Part shown: positions 1-7,100 of the stretch, in pieces | Layout: each line of letters opens with the position of its first letter | Numbering within the stretch: position 1 is the stretch's first letter | DNA from: an uncultured Oscillospiraceae bacterium | Lineage (GTDB): Bacteria > Bacillota > Clostridia > Oscillospirales > Oscillospiraceae | Direction: 5' to 3' | Length of the DNA stretch: 28,292 nucleotides | Assembly: GCA_905205085.1 (NCBI GenBank) | Contig: CAJLCG010000023.1 | Location: 1 to 28,292 of the forward strand | Translations under genes and position numbers: made by a program | Notes under the pieces: model-generated | Databases searched by the model: none | What the model was told of the DNA's origin: nothing | Seen by the model: the letters and a program-made list of their open reading frames with translations, nothing else

Positions 1-27
1 TTTTTACCGCCAGCGAACGAGTCGCAC
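1..27 (-). mobile_element. Possible 5' end of a group II intron inside the coupling-protein gene
   Basis: On the minus strand the coding sequence reads to GGGTGA and then GTGCGACTCG. GTGYG is the conserved 5' end of bacterial group II introns. Cutting exactly there leaves the exon ending in GTG-A, which would resume as a lysine-type codon and restore the family motif FWVK. Only 27 nt of the putative intron are in the window, so no domain V, EBS loops or reverse transcriptase can be seen. The alternative is simple divergence or rearrangement of the gene end. Confidence 0.35.
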
Positions 28-817
28 TCACCCAAAAATCTTCCGAGGATTTTTCTCCGTCGCCTTTGGTGTTGGCAATGATGACATTGACCAATTTGAG
101 GATGTCTTTCTCCGACCGAATATAGGCGAAGGGGTTGTATTTCATGCTCTTTTTGAAGTTGATGGTGTTGAGGACTTTAATGCGGTACGGCTCATAGATG
201 ACCTTCCCGCGGGCATCCCGCAGGGGTTTTCCGTTCTCGTCCAGCTTGGGGGCGCCCCGCCGCAGCATGGTCCCCACCTCGGACAAAAGCTGTCCTTTGG
301 GATCGGTGACCACATAGCTGCTGTGCATCTGCATGAGTGAGGGCTTGACGAAGAACCGGGTCTTGCCGCTGCCGCTGCCGCCGATGACCAGAATGTTCTT
401 GTTTCGGGCGTACTTGGGATTTTTCGGGCGGCTGGACATGGTGAGCTTTTCCGTCTGGGTCAAAGGAATGTTCCAGTCGGGAACCGGATCGACATAGGGG
501 GCAATATCGGCCGCCGTGCCCCATCGTGCGCTGCCGTACTCAATGCCCTTGCGATATTTCTTTGTATTCTTGCTCTTGGCATACACCGCCAGCCGAACAA
601 TGACCGCCCCGGCGATACCCGCCAGCAGGTCCAGCGGATGCAGACTTGGCAGCCCAGAAGAAAACGCCTCCGTAAAGCCCTGGCTCAAATGCAGGAACTT
701 TTCAGAGGCGTCAAGGCCGGGCGCAAGGCGCACCGCCTGGCAGAGCTTGTCAAAGAGATACACGAACAGCAGATACGGGAGGTTGGGGATCAGCTTTTTC
801 TTCCAGTCAACCGTCAT
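1..817 (-). CDS. VirD4/TraG-type conjugative coupling protein, 3' end missing
   Basis: Type IV coupling ATPase that brings relaxosome-bound DNA to the conjugation channel at the inner membrane. The reading frame runs off the window. Visible: two hydrophobic N-terminal segments (about residues 9-28 and 60-80), then the YGSARWGT motif, Walker A GGSGSGKTRF at about residues 142-151, and the TDPKGQLLSEVG stretch after it. The start ATG at 817 overlaps the stop of the upstream pcfB-like gene (ATGA), so the two are translationally coupled. Family identity is clear up to a DFWV motif near residue 262; what follows does not fit the expected continuation (normally about K-A-E and a hydrophobic helix), and a group II intron may begin there. 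Family members are about 550-600 residues. Gene order rep-pcfB-traG is typical of Tn1549-like elements of Clostridia. Confidence 0.88.
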   Translation of the reverse strand, partial: MTVDWKKKLIPNLPYLLFVYLFDKLCQAVRLAPGLDASEKFLHLSQGFTEAFSSGLPSLHPLDLLAGIAGAVIVRLAVYAKSKNTKKYRKGIEYGSARWGTAADIAPYVDPVPDWNIPLTQTEKLTMSSRPKNPKYARNKNILVIGGSGSGKTRFFVKPSLMQMHSSYVVTDPKGQLLSEVGTMLRRGAPKLDENGKPLRDARGKVIYEPYRIKVLNTINFKKSMKYNPFAYIRSEKDILKLVNVIIANTKGDGEKSSEDFWVSATRSLAVK

Positions 818-1302
818 AATTCCACACCCCGGTCTTTGGTCTTGACCTTCTCCCGCTGGCGGTGCTGGGCTTTGGACTGCTGTTTCGCCTGCTCCAGCTC
901 CTTGCGGATGGAGGGCTTTTTCTCTTTCTCCAGGTTCTTTGCGGAGAACTCCCGAAAGGCTGCCGTGATAACGTCGGCATCCCGGCCCTTGAAGAACACC
1001 AGGTAGCGGGGTATCTCGCCGCTGGTATCCTTTTTCAGAGCAAAGTCAATGCCGTACTTCTTGGCGGTGGCGGAAAAGGCCCGGATGTTCCGGTCGGTGA
1101 TCTCGATGTTGGAAACGCCGGTGTTGTGCTTCATCAGCTGCCGGAGGGTCTGCTTTCCGTGGTGCAGCTTGGTCTTATGGCCGGTCACTCCTTTCTGCAT
1201 CTCGTCCAGCACTTTTTTCATGGCCTGCTGCAGCATCCCGGCGGAGAGTTTGGTGGCCTCCACACAGAGGGCAATGGTGCGCTGGGTGACTTCTTCCTGC
1301 AT
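814..1302 (-). CDS. PcfB family (DUF3801) conjugation accessory protein
   Basis: A 162-residue soluble, highly charged protein that recognisably belongs to the PcfB/DUF3801 family encoded directly upstream of TraG/VirD4 in clostridial and enterococcal conjugative elements. The body contains the family stretch SNIEITDRNIRAFSATAKKY followed by a compact alpha/beta segment, YLVFFKGRDADVITAAFREF. The C-terminus is a Lys/Glu/Arg-rich, probably coiled or disordered tail (about residues 123-162). In pCF10, PcfB is reported to act with the PcfC coupling protein. The gene starts 6 nt after the rep stop, with AGGAG 10 nt before the ATG, and its TGA overlaps the traG ATG, so it is the middle gene of a rep-pcfB-traG operon. 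Confidence 0.85.
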   Translation of the reverse strand: MQEEVTQRTIALCVEATKLSAGMLQQAMKKVLDEMQKGVTGHKTKLHHGKQTLRQLMKHNTGVSNIEITDRNIRAFSATAKKYGIDFALKKDTSGEIPRYLVFFKGRDADVITAAFREFSAKNLEKEKKPSIRKELEQAKQQSKAQHRQREKVKTKDRGVEL

Positions 1303-1308
1303 GACCTA

Positions 1309-2208
1309 TCATCTCCTTTCTCCGCTGCCGTACAGGTCATGGTTCACCAGGGACGCATAGTAGCTGTCGATGGTGGCCGGGGCGTTATACAGGGCAGCCA
1401 GCAGATATTTCTTGATGTTGCGGACATAGGTGGTGTTCTCCCGCATACGGTCCAACACATACTCAATGTGAGAACTGTTCAGCTTCAGGAACCGGGATTT
1501 GACCACCTCCGCCGGATAGTCGTCCCCGGCAATGCGGATCGTTTCCCTGCGGGAACAGACGGTATCCACCATGAGCTCCACCAATTCATTCAGCATATCC
1601 CGATCCAGCCGGTCATCCCGGCATAGATAGTCATACTCGATATTCTCCAAAATCAGTTCCCGATAGCTCTCTCGCTCCCGCATCCAGTCCCGTCCGGTTC
1701 GTTTGGTCTCTGCGGGGGTTTGGGGACTTGATTGGATAGGATTTGATCCTTCCGTACTTGATGAATCAGTATTTGATATTTGGTTACTTGATCCTTTAGT
1801 ATTTAATTGTGCGGGTTTTTCCTGTTCAGGTTTTCCCAAGACAGGAGAATCCAAGACTGGTTTTACCTGAACTGGATTTTCCCGTTCAGGTTTTCCCGGT
1901 TTAGGTTCCGGCGGCCTGGGCTGCTCCAAAATCGTGTACTCGATGCTGCCGAGCCGCCCGTTGGCGTTGCGGACTCTTTCACGGATAATGTATCCCGCAT
2001 CCTCCAGCTCCCGGACCGTAGCACAAATGCTGTCCACTCCATCCCGGCATATCCGCGCAAGACCTTTGGTGGTGTAGTCCCAATCCTCCGGCAAGGATAG
2101 CATGAGGGACAGCAGCCCCTTCGCTTTCAGCGACAGTGCCGTGTTCCGCAGATGATGGTTTGCCATCACCGTGTAGTCGCGGGTTTTCTCAATGCGAAAT
2201 ACCGCCAT
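1309..2208 (-). CDS. RepA-like replication initiator with DUF6017 C-terminus
   Basis: A 299-residue initiator-type protein of integrative conjugative elements. Residues 1-95 form a winged-helix DNA-binding domain: the N-terminus MAVFRIEKTRDYTVMANHHL and the stretch ALSLKAKGLLSLMLSLPEDW are the conserved opening of the RepA_N/DUF6017 group. A low-complexity linker (about residues 97-161) consists of five-residue repeats rich in Pro/Lys/Glu, then Ser/Asn/Thr. The C-terminal domain (about 165-299) matches DUF6017, with the YLLAALYNAPATIDSYY ending. GGAGG lies 7 nt before the ATG. It is first in the rep-pcfB-traG operon. The linker DNA is a strict 15-bp tandem array that may serve as the replication origin. 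Whether the protein starts autonomous replication here or only regulates is not shown by the sequence. Confidence 0.85.
   Translation of the reverse strand: MAVFRIEKTRDYTVMANHHLRNTALSLKAKGLLSLMLSLPEDWDYTTKGLARICRDGVDSICATVRELEDAGYIIRERVRNANGRLGSIEYTILEQPRPPEPKPGKPERENPVQVKPVLDSPVLGKPEQEKPAQLNTKGSSNQISNTDSSSTEGSNPIQSSPQTPAETKRTGRDWMRERESYRELILENIEYDYLCRDDRLDRDMLNELVELMVDTVCSRRETIRIAGDDYPAEVVKSRFLKLNSSHIEYVLDRMRENTTYVRNIKKYLLAALYNAPATIDSYYASLVNHDLYGSGERR
1726..1905 (-). repeat. Tandem array of twelve 15-bp units inside the rep gene (iteron-like)
   Basis: Six units begin at 1726, 1741, 1756, 1771, 1786 and 1801, each opening (plus strand) with A[C/T]TTGAT, the last with ATTTAAT. Six more units at 1816, 1831, 1846, 1861, 1876 and 1891 follow the consensus TTTTnCCnGnnCAGG. 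The period is exactly 15 bp throughout, so each unit encodes five residues and the reading frame is kept. In the RepA_N family the origin lies within the rep coding sequence as iterons; this array fits that arrangement. The binding role is inference. Confidence 0.75.
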
Positions 2209-2391
2209 AATCTCACCTCCCTCCGGCGGTCTGGAAAAGTGTTCGTTTTCGGAAAAAATTCAATTCTGTGCCCACTTGCTTCTCCATGTGGGAAAACCTA
2301 TGGACACTTGATTTGCATTTCCTACATGAAGAAATACCTTCGATTTCTCACCCCTTTCAATACAGTTTTCCGTGTACTTGATGGAAAGTAA

Positions 2392-2419
2392 AAACGCCAT
2401 AGGATTCCCTATGGCGTTT
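2392..2419 (-). terminator. Perfect 12-bp hairpin with T-tract on the minus strand
   Basis: AAACGCCATAGG pairs perfectly with CCTATGGCGTTT across a 4-nt loop. On the minus strand the stem is followed by TTTT and ACTTT, the form of an intrinsic terminator. It lies about 185 bp upstream of the rep start, so it either ends a transcript from farther right or attenuates rep transcription. Confidence 0.6.
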
Positions 2420-2423
2420 GGGA

Positions 2424-2467
2424 CAGGAAAAGGGTGCTGATATTTCACATCAGCACCCTTTATCCTG
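2424..2467. terminator. Long hairpin upstream of rep
   Basis: AAAGGGTGCTGAT pairs with ATCAGCACCCTTT over a 7-nt loop, and the helix extends by five more pairs (CAGGA/TCCTG) past a single bulged A, giving about 18 bp. A T-rich stretch follows on the plus strand a few bases later. It could be a terminator or a regulatory RNA structure; the tandem placement with the 2392 hairpin is notable. Confidence 0.5.
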
Positions 2468-2635
2468 CCAGTATTTGATTTTTTGACTTCACATCGTGTT
2501 CCTTGCCTCTGAAAACATTGATTTTACTGGACTATCTCATGTTTTCTTATTAGGAGGCGGGGAAAGTTGTGTCTTCCTTTTTTGATAAAGGCAATACAAC
2601 TTAACTGTGGCCTAATCTGTTGCAGGCCGCAAAGC

Positions 2636-2675
2636 AAAACAAAAAGCAGTTGCTTTCGCAACTGCTTTTTGTTTT
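2636..2675. terminator. Perfect 18-bp bidirectional terminator at the element end
   Basis: Arms at 2636-2653 and 2658-2675 are perfectly complementary around a TTTC loop, and the stem ends in an AAAACAAAAA/TTTTTGTTTT tract, giving U-tracts in both directions. It abuts the tRNA-like attachment repeat and would insulate the element from the host tRNA operon. Confidence 0.75.
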
Positions 2676-2725
2676 GGTGGAGACAACACAACTAAAATCT
2701 ACGACCTGACCCGTTGGAGGCGGTT
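2675..2725 (-). repeat. Degraded copy of the tRNA-Val 3' part (probable attachment site)
   Basis: On the minus strand this stretch aligns with the anticodon-arm-to-CCA part of the tRNA-Val gene at 2785-2860. The last 14 bases (TGTTGTCTCCACCA; plus-strand 2675-2688 and 2785-2798) are identical. The upstream part has accumulated changes in the T-arm and anticodon stem and there is no 5' half, so it is not a working tRNA. Such 3'-end copies are what tRNA-targeted integration leaves. Confidence 0.65.
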
Positions 2726-2751
2726 ACCCGCCGAACAATGTAAGCATAGCA

Positions 2752-2781
2752 AAAGAACCACACCTTTTGGTGTGGTTCTTT
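2752..2781 (-). terminator. Terminator of the tRNA-Met/Glu/Val operon
   Basis: A perfect 13-bp stem (AAAGAACCACACC with GGTGTGGTTCTTT) around a TTTT loop begins 3 nt past the tRNA-Val CCA end. On the minus strand the stem runs into TTTT. Confidence 0.8.
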
Positions 2782-2784
2782 GCA

Positions 2785-2860
2785 TGGTGGAGACAACAGA
2801 ACTCGAATCTGTGACCTTCCGCGTGTGAGGCGGACGCTCTACCGGCTGAGCTATGCCTCC
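2785..2860 (-). tRNA. tRNA-Val(CAC)
   Basis: A full cloverleaf of 76 nt: acceptor GGAGGCA/TGTCTCC, anticodon loop CTCACAC (anticodon CAC, reads GUG), T-arm ACAGA-TTCGAGT-TCTGT, and encoded CCA. It is the last gene of a three-tRNA operon. Its 3' end is the likely integration target of the element to the left. Confidence 0.95.
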
Positions 2861-2882
2861 ATATTGAACGGCTAAAAAGTGG

Positions 2883-2957
2883 TGGTGACCCGGACGGGAC
2901 TCGAACCCGTGTTGCCGCCGTGAAAGGGCGGAGTCTTAACCGCTTGACCACCGGGCC
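2883..2957 (-). tRNA. tRNA-Glu(TTC)
   Basis: A 75-nt cloverleaf: acceptor GGCCCGG/CCGGGTC, anticodon stem CCGCC/GGCGG with loop CTTTCAC (anticodon TTC), T-arm ACGGG-TTCGAGT-CCCGT, CCA encoded. It is the middle gene of the tRNA operon. Confidence 0.95.
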
Positions 2958-2995
2958 GTTTTATATGGAACGGACCGACGTCCGAACATTGTGAA

Positions 2996-3072
2996 TGGTA
3001 GCGGCACCTGGATTCGAACCGGGGACAACTCGGGTATGAACCGAGTGCTCTAGCCAACTGAGCTATGCCGCC
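2996..3072 (-). tRNA. tRNA-Met(CAT), elongator type
   Basis: A 77-nt cloverleaf: acceptor GGCGGCA/TGCCGCT, anticodon stem CTCGG/CCGAG with loop TTCATAC (anticodon CAT), CCA encoded. The G1-T72 pairing and overall sequence resemble clostridial elongator tRNA-Met rather than the initiator (no GGG/CCC anticodon stem). The T-stem (CCCGG/CCAGG) has a C-A mismatch in its middle pair. A tRNA-Ile with lysidine cannot be fully excluded from the anticodon alone. Confidence 0.88.
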
Positions 3073-3106
3073 GTGATTTGCTGTCCTCTCGAACAGGACA
3101 AGTGAG

Positions 3107-3135
3107 AGTATACCCGATTTCCCCCTGGTTGTCAA
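3107..3135 (-). promoter_or_regulatory. Strong sigma-A promoter of the tRNA operon
   Basis: -35 TTGACA (3130-3135), 17-bp spacer, -10 TATACT (3107-3112), reading toward tRNA-Met. The match to the consensus is near perfect, as expected for a stable-RNA promoter. The region from here to 3195 is AT-rich and holds no gene. Confidence 0.9.
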
Positions 3136-3195
3136 CGGTTTTTTCAAAATTTCTTCAAAAAATTTTTCAAGGGAAAAAACGTCCCATCACAGCCG

Positions 3196-3250
3196 AAAAA
3201 CCGCCCGCAGCCCCCTCTCTCCCATGACGAAAAGAGGGGCTGCCAGGGCG
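3196..3250 (-). terminator. Terminator after the TIM-barrel gene
   Basis: A GC-rich imperfect hairpin (CCGCCC..GCAGCCCC.TCT with AGAGGGGCTGC..GGGCGG) is followed on the minus strand by TTTTT. It starts 17 bp past the stop of the gene at 3268. Confidence 0.75.
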
Positions 3251-3267
3251 GCAAAAGCAAGGCAAAA

Positions 3268-3882
3268 TCAGCCGGGCTGTTTGCTGAAATTTTTGCGGTG
3301 ATTGATCATGATCTCCGCAAACAGCTGTCCGGTGGTGGGAGGCGTATATGTAATGGCATTGGCGCCAGCCTGAATGGTGCGCAAGATATCCTCCTCCTTC
3401 GGGCCGCCGGTGGCGATGATGGGCACGTCCGGGAACTGGGCACGGATCTTGGCCACGATCTCGGGCGTCTTGGCCGCACCCGACACGTTGAGGATGTCCG
3501 CCCCAGCCTCCAGGCGTCCGGCAATATCCATATCTCCGGAAACAATGGTGGTGATGACCGGGATATCCACAACGGCCTTCATCTTGGCAATGGTCTCATT
3601 GGTAATGGGAGCGTTCACCACTACGCCGGAGGCACCCTGGTGCTCAGAGTACTCCGCCAGGCGCACCGACCGGTCCCCGTTTGTCATACCGCCGCCCACA
3701 CCCACAAATACAGGCACCTCAGAGACACTGATGATGGCCTGGGTGATGGAGGGCTGGGGGGTAAAGGGATAGACTGCGATAATGGCGTCCGCATTGACAT
3801 TCTTAATAATGGCTACATCGGTAGAAAAAACCAGAGATTTAATCCGCCGCCCAAAAATACGGATCCCGCTGCACTCATGCAT
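3268..3882 (-). CDS. Phosphate-binding TIM-barrel protein, 5' end apparently frameshifted
   Basis: A 204-residue alpha/beta-barrel protein of unassigned reaction. The C-terminal half carries a phosphate-loop pattern typical of such barrels: PIIATGGP, then AGANAITYTPPTTGQLF. Earlier strands read VPVFVGVGGGMTNG and ADILNVSGAAKT. It resembles proteins often labelled only hydrolase, distantly like nitronate monooxygenase or IMP-dehydrogenase barrels; no reaction should be assumed. The open frame has an upstream in-frame TAG and no good ribosome site before the ATG at 3882. A well placed AAGGAG (3951-3956) serves instead an ATG at 3941 in another frame, whose product (MKTIPEYSGTLRSHLLTVPK) looks like the missing N-terminus. 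One lost base near 3885-3895 would join the two. It is transcribed alone from an extended -10 promoter near 4012. Confidence 0.7.
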   Translation of the reverse strand: MHECSGIRIFGRRIKSLVFSTDVAIIKNVNADAIIAVYPFTPQPSITQAIISVSEVPVFVGVGGGMTNGDRSVRLAEYSEHQGASGVVVNAPITNETIAKMKAVVDIPVITTIVSGDMDIAGRLEAGADILNVSGAAKTPEIVAKIRAQFPDVPIIATGGPKEEDILRTIQAGANAITYTPPTTGQLFAEIMINHRKNFSKQPG

Positions 3883-4011
3883 TTGGGAACCGTAAGCAGA
3901 TGGCTGCGGAGGGTACCACTATACTCCGGTATTGTTTTCATAGACATTCGCTCCTTCTCGTGACATGTTCGATTACAGTTTCTGTTTCTTTTCTTCAGCC
4001 TCTTTGTGCAT

Positions 4012-4020
4012 ATTATACCA
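4012..4020 (-). promoter_or_regulatory. Extended -10 promoter of the TIM-barrel gene
   Basis: The minus strand reads TGG directly before TATAAT (4012-4017), an extended -10 element, about 70 bp upstream of the ATG at 3941. No convincing -35 hexamer is seen at the 17-bp position, which extended -10 promoters tolerate. Confidence 0.6.
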
Positions 4021-4084
4021 CACCTTGTTTCTATGTTGTAGAAGCATTTGTAAATTTTTTGTTAGCCATGCGGTTTTGTTGTAT

Positions 4085-4113
4085 AAAAAAGGCGCAGGCA
4101 AAGCCTGCGCCTT
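4085..4113 (-). terminator. Terminator of the pgeF-lipoprotein-purL operon
   Basis: A perfect 11-bp GC-rich stem (AAGGCGCAGGC/GCCTGCGCCTT, loop AAA) is followed on the minus strand by six T residues, 12 bp past the purL stop. Confidence 0.92.
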
Positions 4114-4125
4114 ACATGGAGAAAC

Positions 4126-7100
4126 TTATTTAAAATACTCCGCGCCGGACTCGAAGAGGGGCTGGTGCTTCTCGCCGGGAATGTTCTTGCCCACCAGGGG
4201 ACCGCGGCGCTCCAGATGGCCCATCTTACCAAAGACGCGACCGTCGGGAGAGAAGATGCCCTCAATGGCCTCCAGAGAGCCGTTGGGATTGATGTCGATG
4301 TCCATAGAGGGATTGCCCTCCAGGTCCACGTACTGGGTGGCTACCTGGCCGTTGGCAATGAGCTGCTCCAGCACGCTCTGAGGCGCCACAAAGCGGCCCT
4401 CGCCGTGGGAGATGGGGATGGTGTGCAGGTCACCCACGTTGGACTTGAGCATCCAGGGAGAGTTGACGCTGGCCACGCGAGTGGTGACGTAGCGGCTCTG
4501 GTGGCGGCCGATCAGGTTATAGGTCAGAGTGGGGCAGCTGTCGTCCATCTCGCGGATCTCGCCGAAGGGCACCAGGCCCAGCTTCACCAGGGCCTGGAAG
4601 CCGTTGCAGATGCCCAGCATCAGGCCGTCCCGGTTCTTCAGCAGGTCGTGGATGGCATCGGTAAGGGCGGGAGAGCGCAGGAAGGAGGCAATGAACTTGC
4701 CGGAGCCCTCGGGCTCGTCGCCGCCGGAGAAGCCGCCGGGCAGCACCACCATCTGAGCGGAGCGGATGGCCTGCTCCAGGGCCTGGGCGGACTGGGACAG
4801 CAGGCTGGTGGACAGGTTGCGCACCACAATGATCTCCGGGTCAATGCCCGCCCGCAGGCAGGCCTTGGCGGTGTCGTACTCACAGTTGGTACCGGGGAAG
4901 ACAGGGATGACCGCCTTGGGACGGGCCACCTTGTGCTTGCACACGGCGATGGACCGCTTGTCCCAGGAGATGGCCTTCACGTCCTCGGAGGAACCCGCCT
5001 TGGTGGGATAGACGCTCTCCAGCACGCCGTCGTTGAGCTTCTGGAGTTCGTCAATGGACACGGCCTCGCCGGGCAGAGCCACAAAGGGAGCCTCGTTGGT
5101 CTCGCCGATGCGGACGGCGCAGGGGTCGTTGATGTCCTCAGACAGCTCGGCCACGATGGCACCCACCATGGGGGCGTACCATTCCACGTCCTCCATACCG
5201 GCCTGGAAGCCGATACGGTTGCCGAAGGACATCTTCATCACCGCCTCGGCCAGGCCGTTCTCCACCGCCCAGGCGGCCTTCACCTTGCCCGCCTCACACA
5301 GGGCGTGGAAGGCTTCCCAGGCGCTCTTGGTGTCCTCAGAGCGGAACAGGTACACCGGGTGATCGGCGGCCTTGAACTCGGGAGACAGGACCTGCTGGCC
5401 CTGAATGGGTGCGATGGCGAAGGAGATGAGGGTGGGGGGCACGTCCTTGTCCAGGAAGGAACCGGACATGGAGTCCTTACCGCCGATGGCAGCGGCACCC
5501 AGCTCCAGCTGAGCATCCAGAGCACCCAGCAGGGCGGAGAAGGGCTTGCCCCAGCGCTGAGGCTCATCCCGCAGCTTCTCGAAGAACTCCTGCAGGGTGA
5601 GGTAGGCCTTCTTATAGTCGGCGCCGGCGGCCACGATCTTGGCCATGGAGGTATATACGGAATTGTGGGCGCCCGCATAGGGGTCCACAGACAGCTGATC
5701 CGGGTCACAGCCCCAGGCCATCACGCTAGCCTGGTCGGTCTCCTGGCCGGGCTCCACCGGGAACAGGGCGGCCATGGCCTGGGCGGGGGTGCGCTGGGTC
5801 TTGCCGCCGAAGGGCATCAGGACAGAGCTCGCGCCGATGGAGCCGTCGAAGCGCTCGGTGAGGCCACGGCGGGAGGCGCTCTTCAGGCTGGCGGCCATCT
5901 CCTTCAGGGAGTGGACGGAGGCCTGGGCCAGGGCAGTGCGGTCCTTCTTGTCCACGCGGAGGGTGGCGTGCTTCACCGCACCGTTGGTGTTCAGGAACTC
6001 ACGGCTGAGGTCAGCGATCTTCTGGCCCTTCCAGTGCATGACCATCCGGGGGCTCTCGGTGACCACGGCCACCTGATAGGCCTCCAGGTTCTCGCTCTGG
6101 GCGGCGGCAATAAACTTCTCCGCATCCTCAGGGGCAACCACCACGGCCATACGCTCCTGGCTCTCAGAGATAGCCAGCTCGGTGCCGTCCAGGCCCTCGT
6201 ACTTCTTGCGCACGGCGTCCAGGTTGATCTCCAGGCCGTCGGCCAGCTCGCCGATGGCCACGGACACGCCGCCGGCACCAAAGTCGTTGCAGCGCTTGAT
6301 GAGGCGGGTCACCTCGCCGTTGCGGAACAGGCGCTGAATCTTCCGTTCCTCGGGGGCGTTGCCCTTCTGGACCTCGGAGGCCATGGTGGTCAGGGATTTC
6401 ATGTTGTGGCTCTTGGAGGAGCCGGTGGCGCCGCCGATGCCGTCACGGCCGGTGCGGCCGCCCAGCAGGATCACCACGTCGCCGGGGGCGGGCACCTCAC
6501 GGCGGACATGGTCGGCAGGAGCCGCACCTACCACCGCGCCGCACTCCAGGCGCTTGGCGATGTAGCCCTCGTGGTAGACCTCAGCCACGTGGCCGGTGGC
6601 CAGGCCGATCTGGTTGCCGTAGGAGGAGTAGCCCGCCGCGGCGGTCTGGGCAATCTTCCGCTGGGGCAGCTTGCCGGGGATGGTCTGGTCAAAGGGCACA
6701 CGGGGATCGCCGCCGCCGGTGAAGCGCATGGCCTGGTGGACATACACGCGGCCGGACAGGGGGTCACGGATGCAGCCGCCAATACAGGTGGCCGCGCCGC
6801 CGAAGGGCTCGATCTCGGTGGGGTGGTTGTGGGTCTCGTTTTTGAACATCAGCAGCCAATCCTGCTCCTTGCCGTCCACCTTGGCGGGCACGTGGATGGA
6901 GCAGGCGTTAATTTCCTCGCTCTCGTCCAGCTCAGGCAGCAGGCCGCGCTTTTTCAGGGTCTTGGTGCCGATGGTGGCCACGTCCATCAGGGTACGGGGG
7001 CGCTTGGCCGCCTTCTCCTCCCCATACACCTCCACCCGGGCATCCAGGTAGCGCTCATAGGCGGCACGGATCTCCGGGTCGTCGATGGAAATCTCGTCCA

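Larger units (their letters stand above)
2209..2635. other. Rep upstream region of the element; no gene
   Basis: No credible coding sequence. It holds the rep ribosome binding site, three copies of the rep-repeat heptamer A[C/T]TTGAT (2306-2312, 2376-2382, 2473-2479), two strong hairpins (2392-2419 and 2424-2467), and an AT-rich stretch to 2580. This is the likely control region of rep. I see no recognisable oriT or integrase gene. Confidence 0.6.

Noticed and set aside
1726..1905. 15-bp repeats as a CRISPR array or ordinary satellite
   Set aside because: The units have no spacers, are too short for CRISPR, and lie in frame inside a recognisable rep gene.
2675..2784. A fourth tRNA gene next to tRNA-Val
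   Set aside because: Only the 3' portion resembles a tRNA; the acceptor 5' strand and D-arm are absent and the anticodon and T stems do not pair well.
3880..3900. Programmed -1 ribosomal frameshift joining the two halves of the TIM-barrel gene
   Set aside because: The TCCCAAA sequence in the first frame is not a good X-XXY-YYZ slippery heptamer and I see no stimulatory hairpin directly after it; a simple base loss is more likely.
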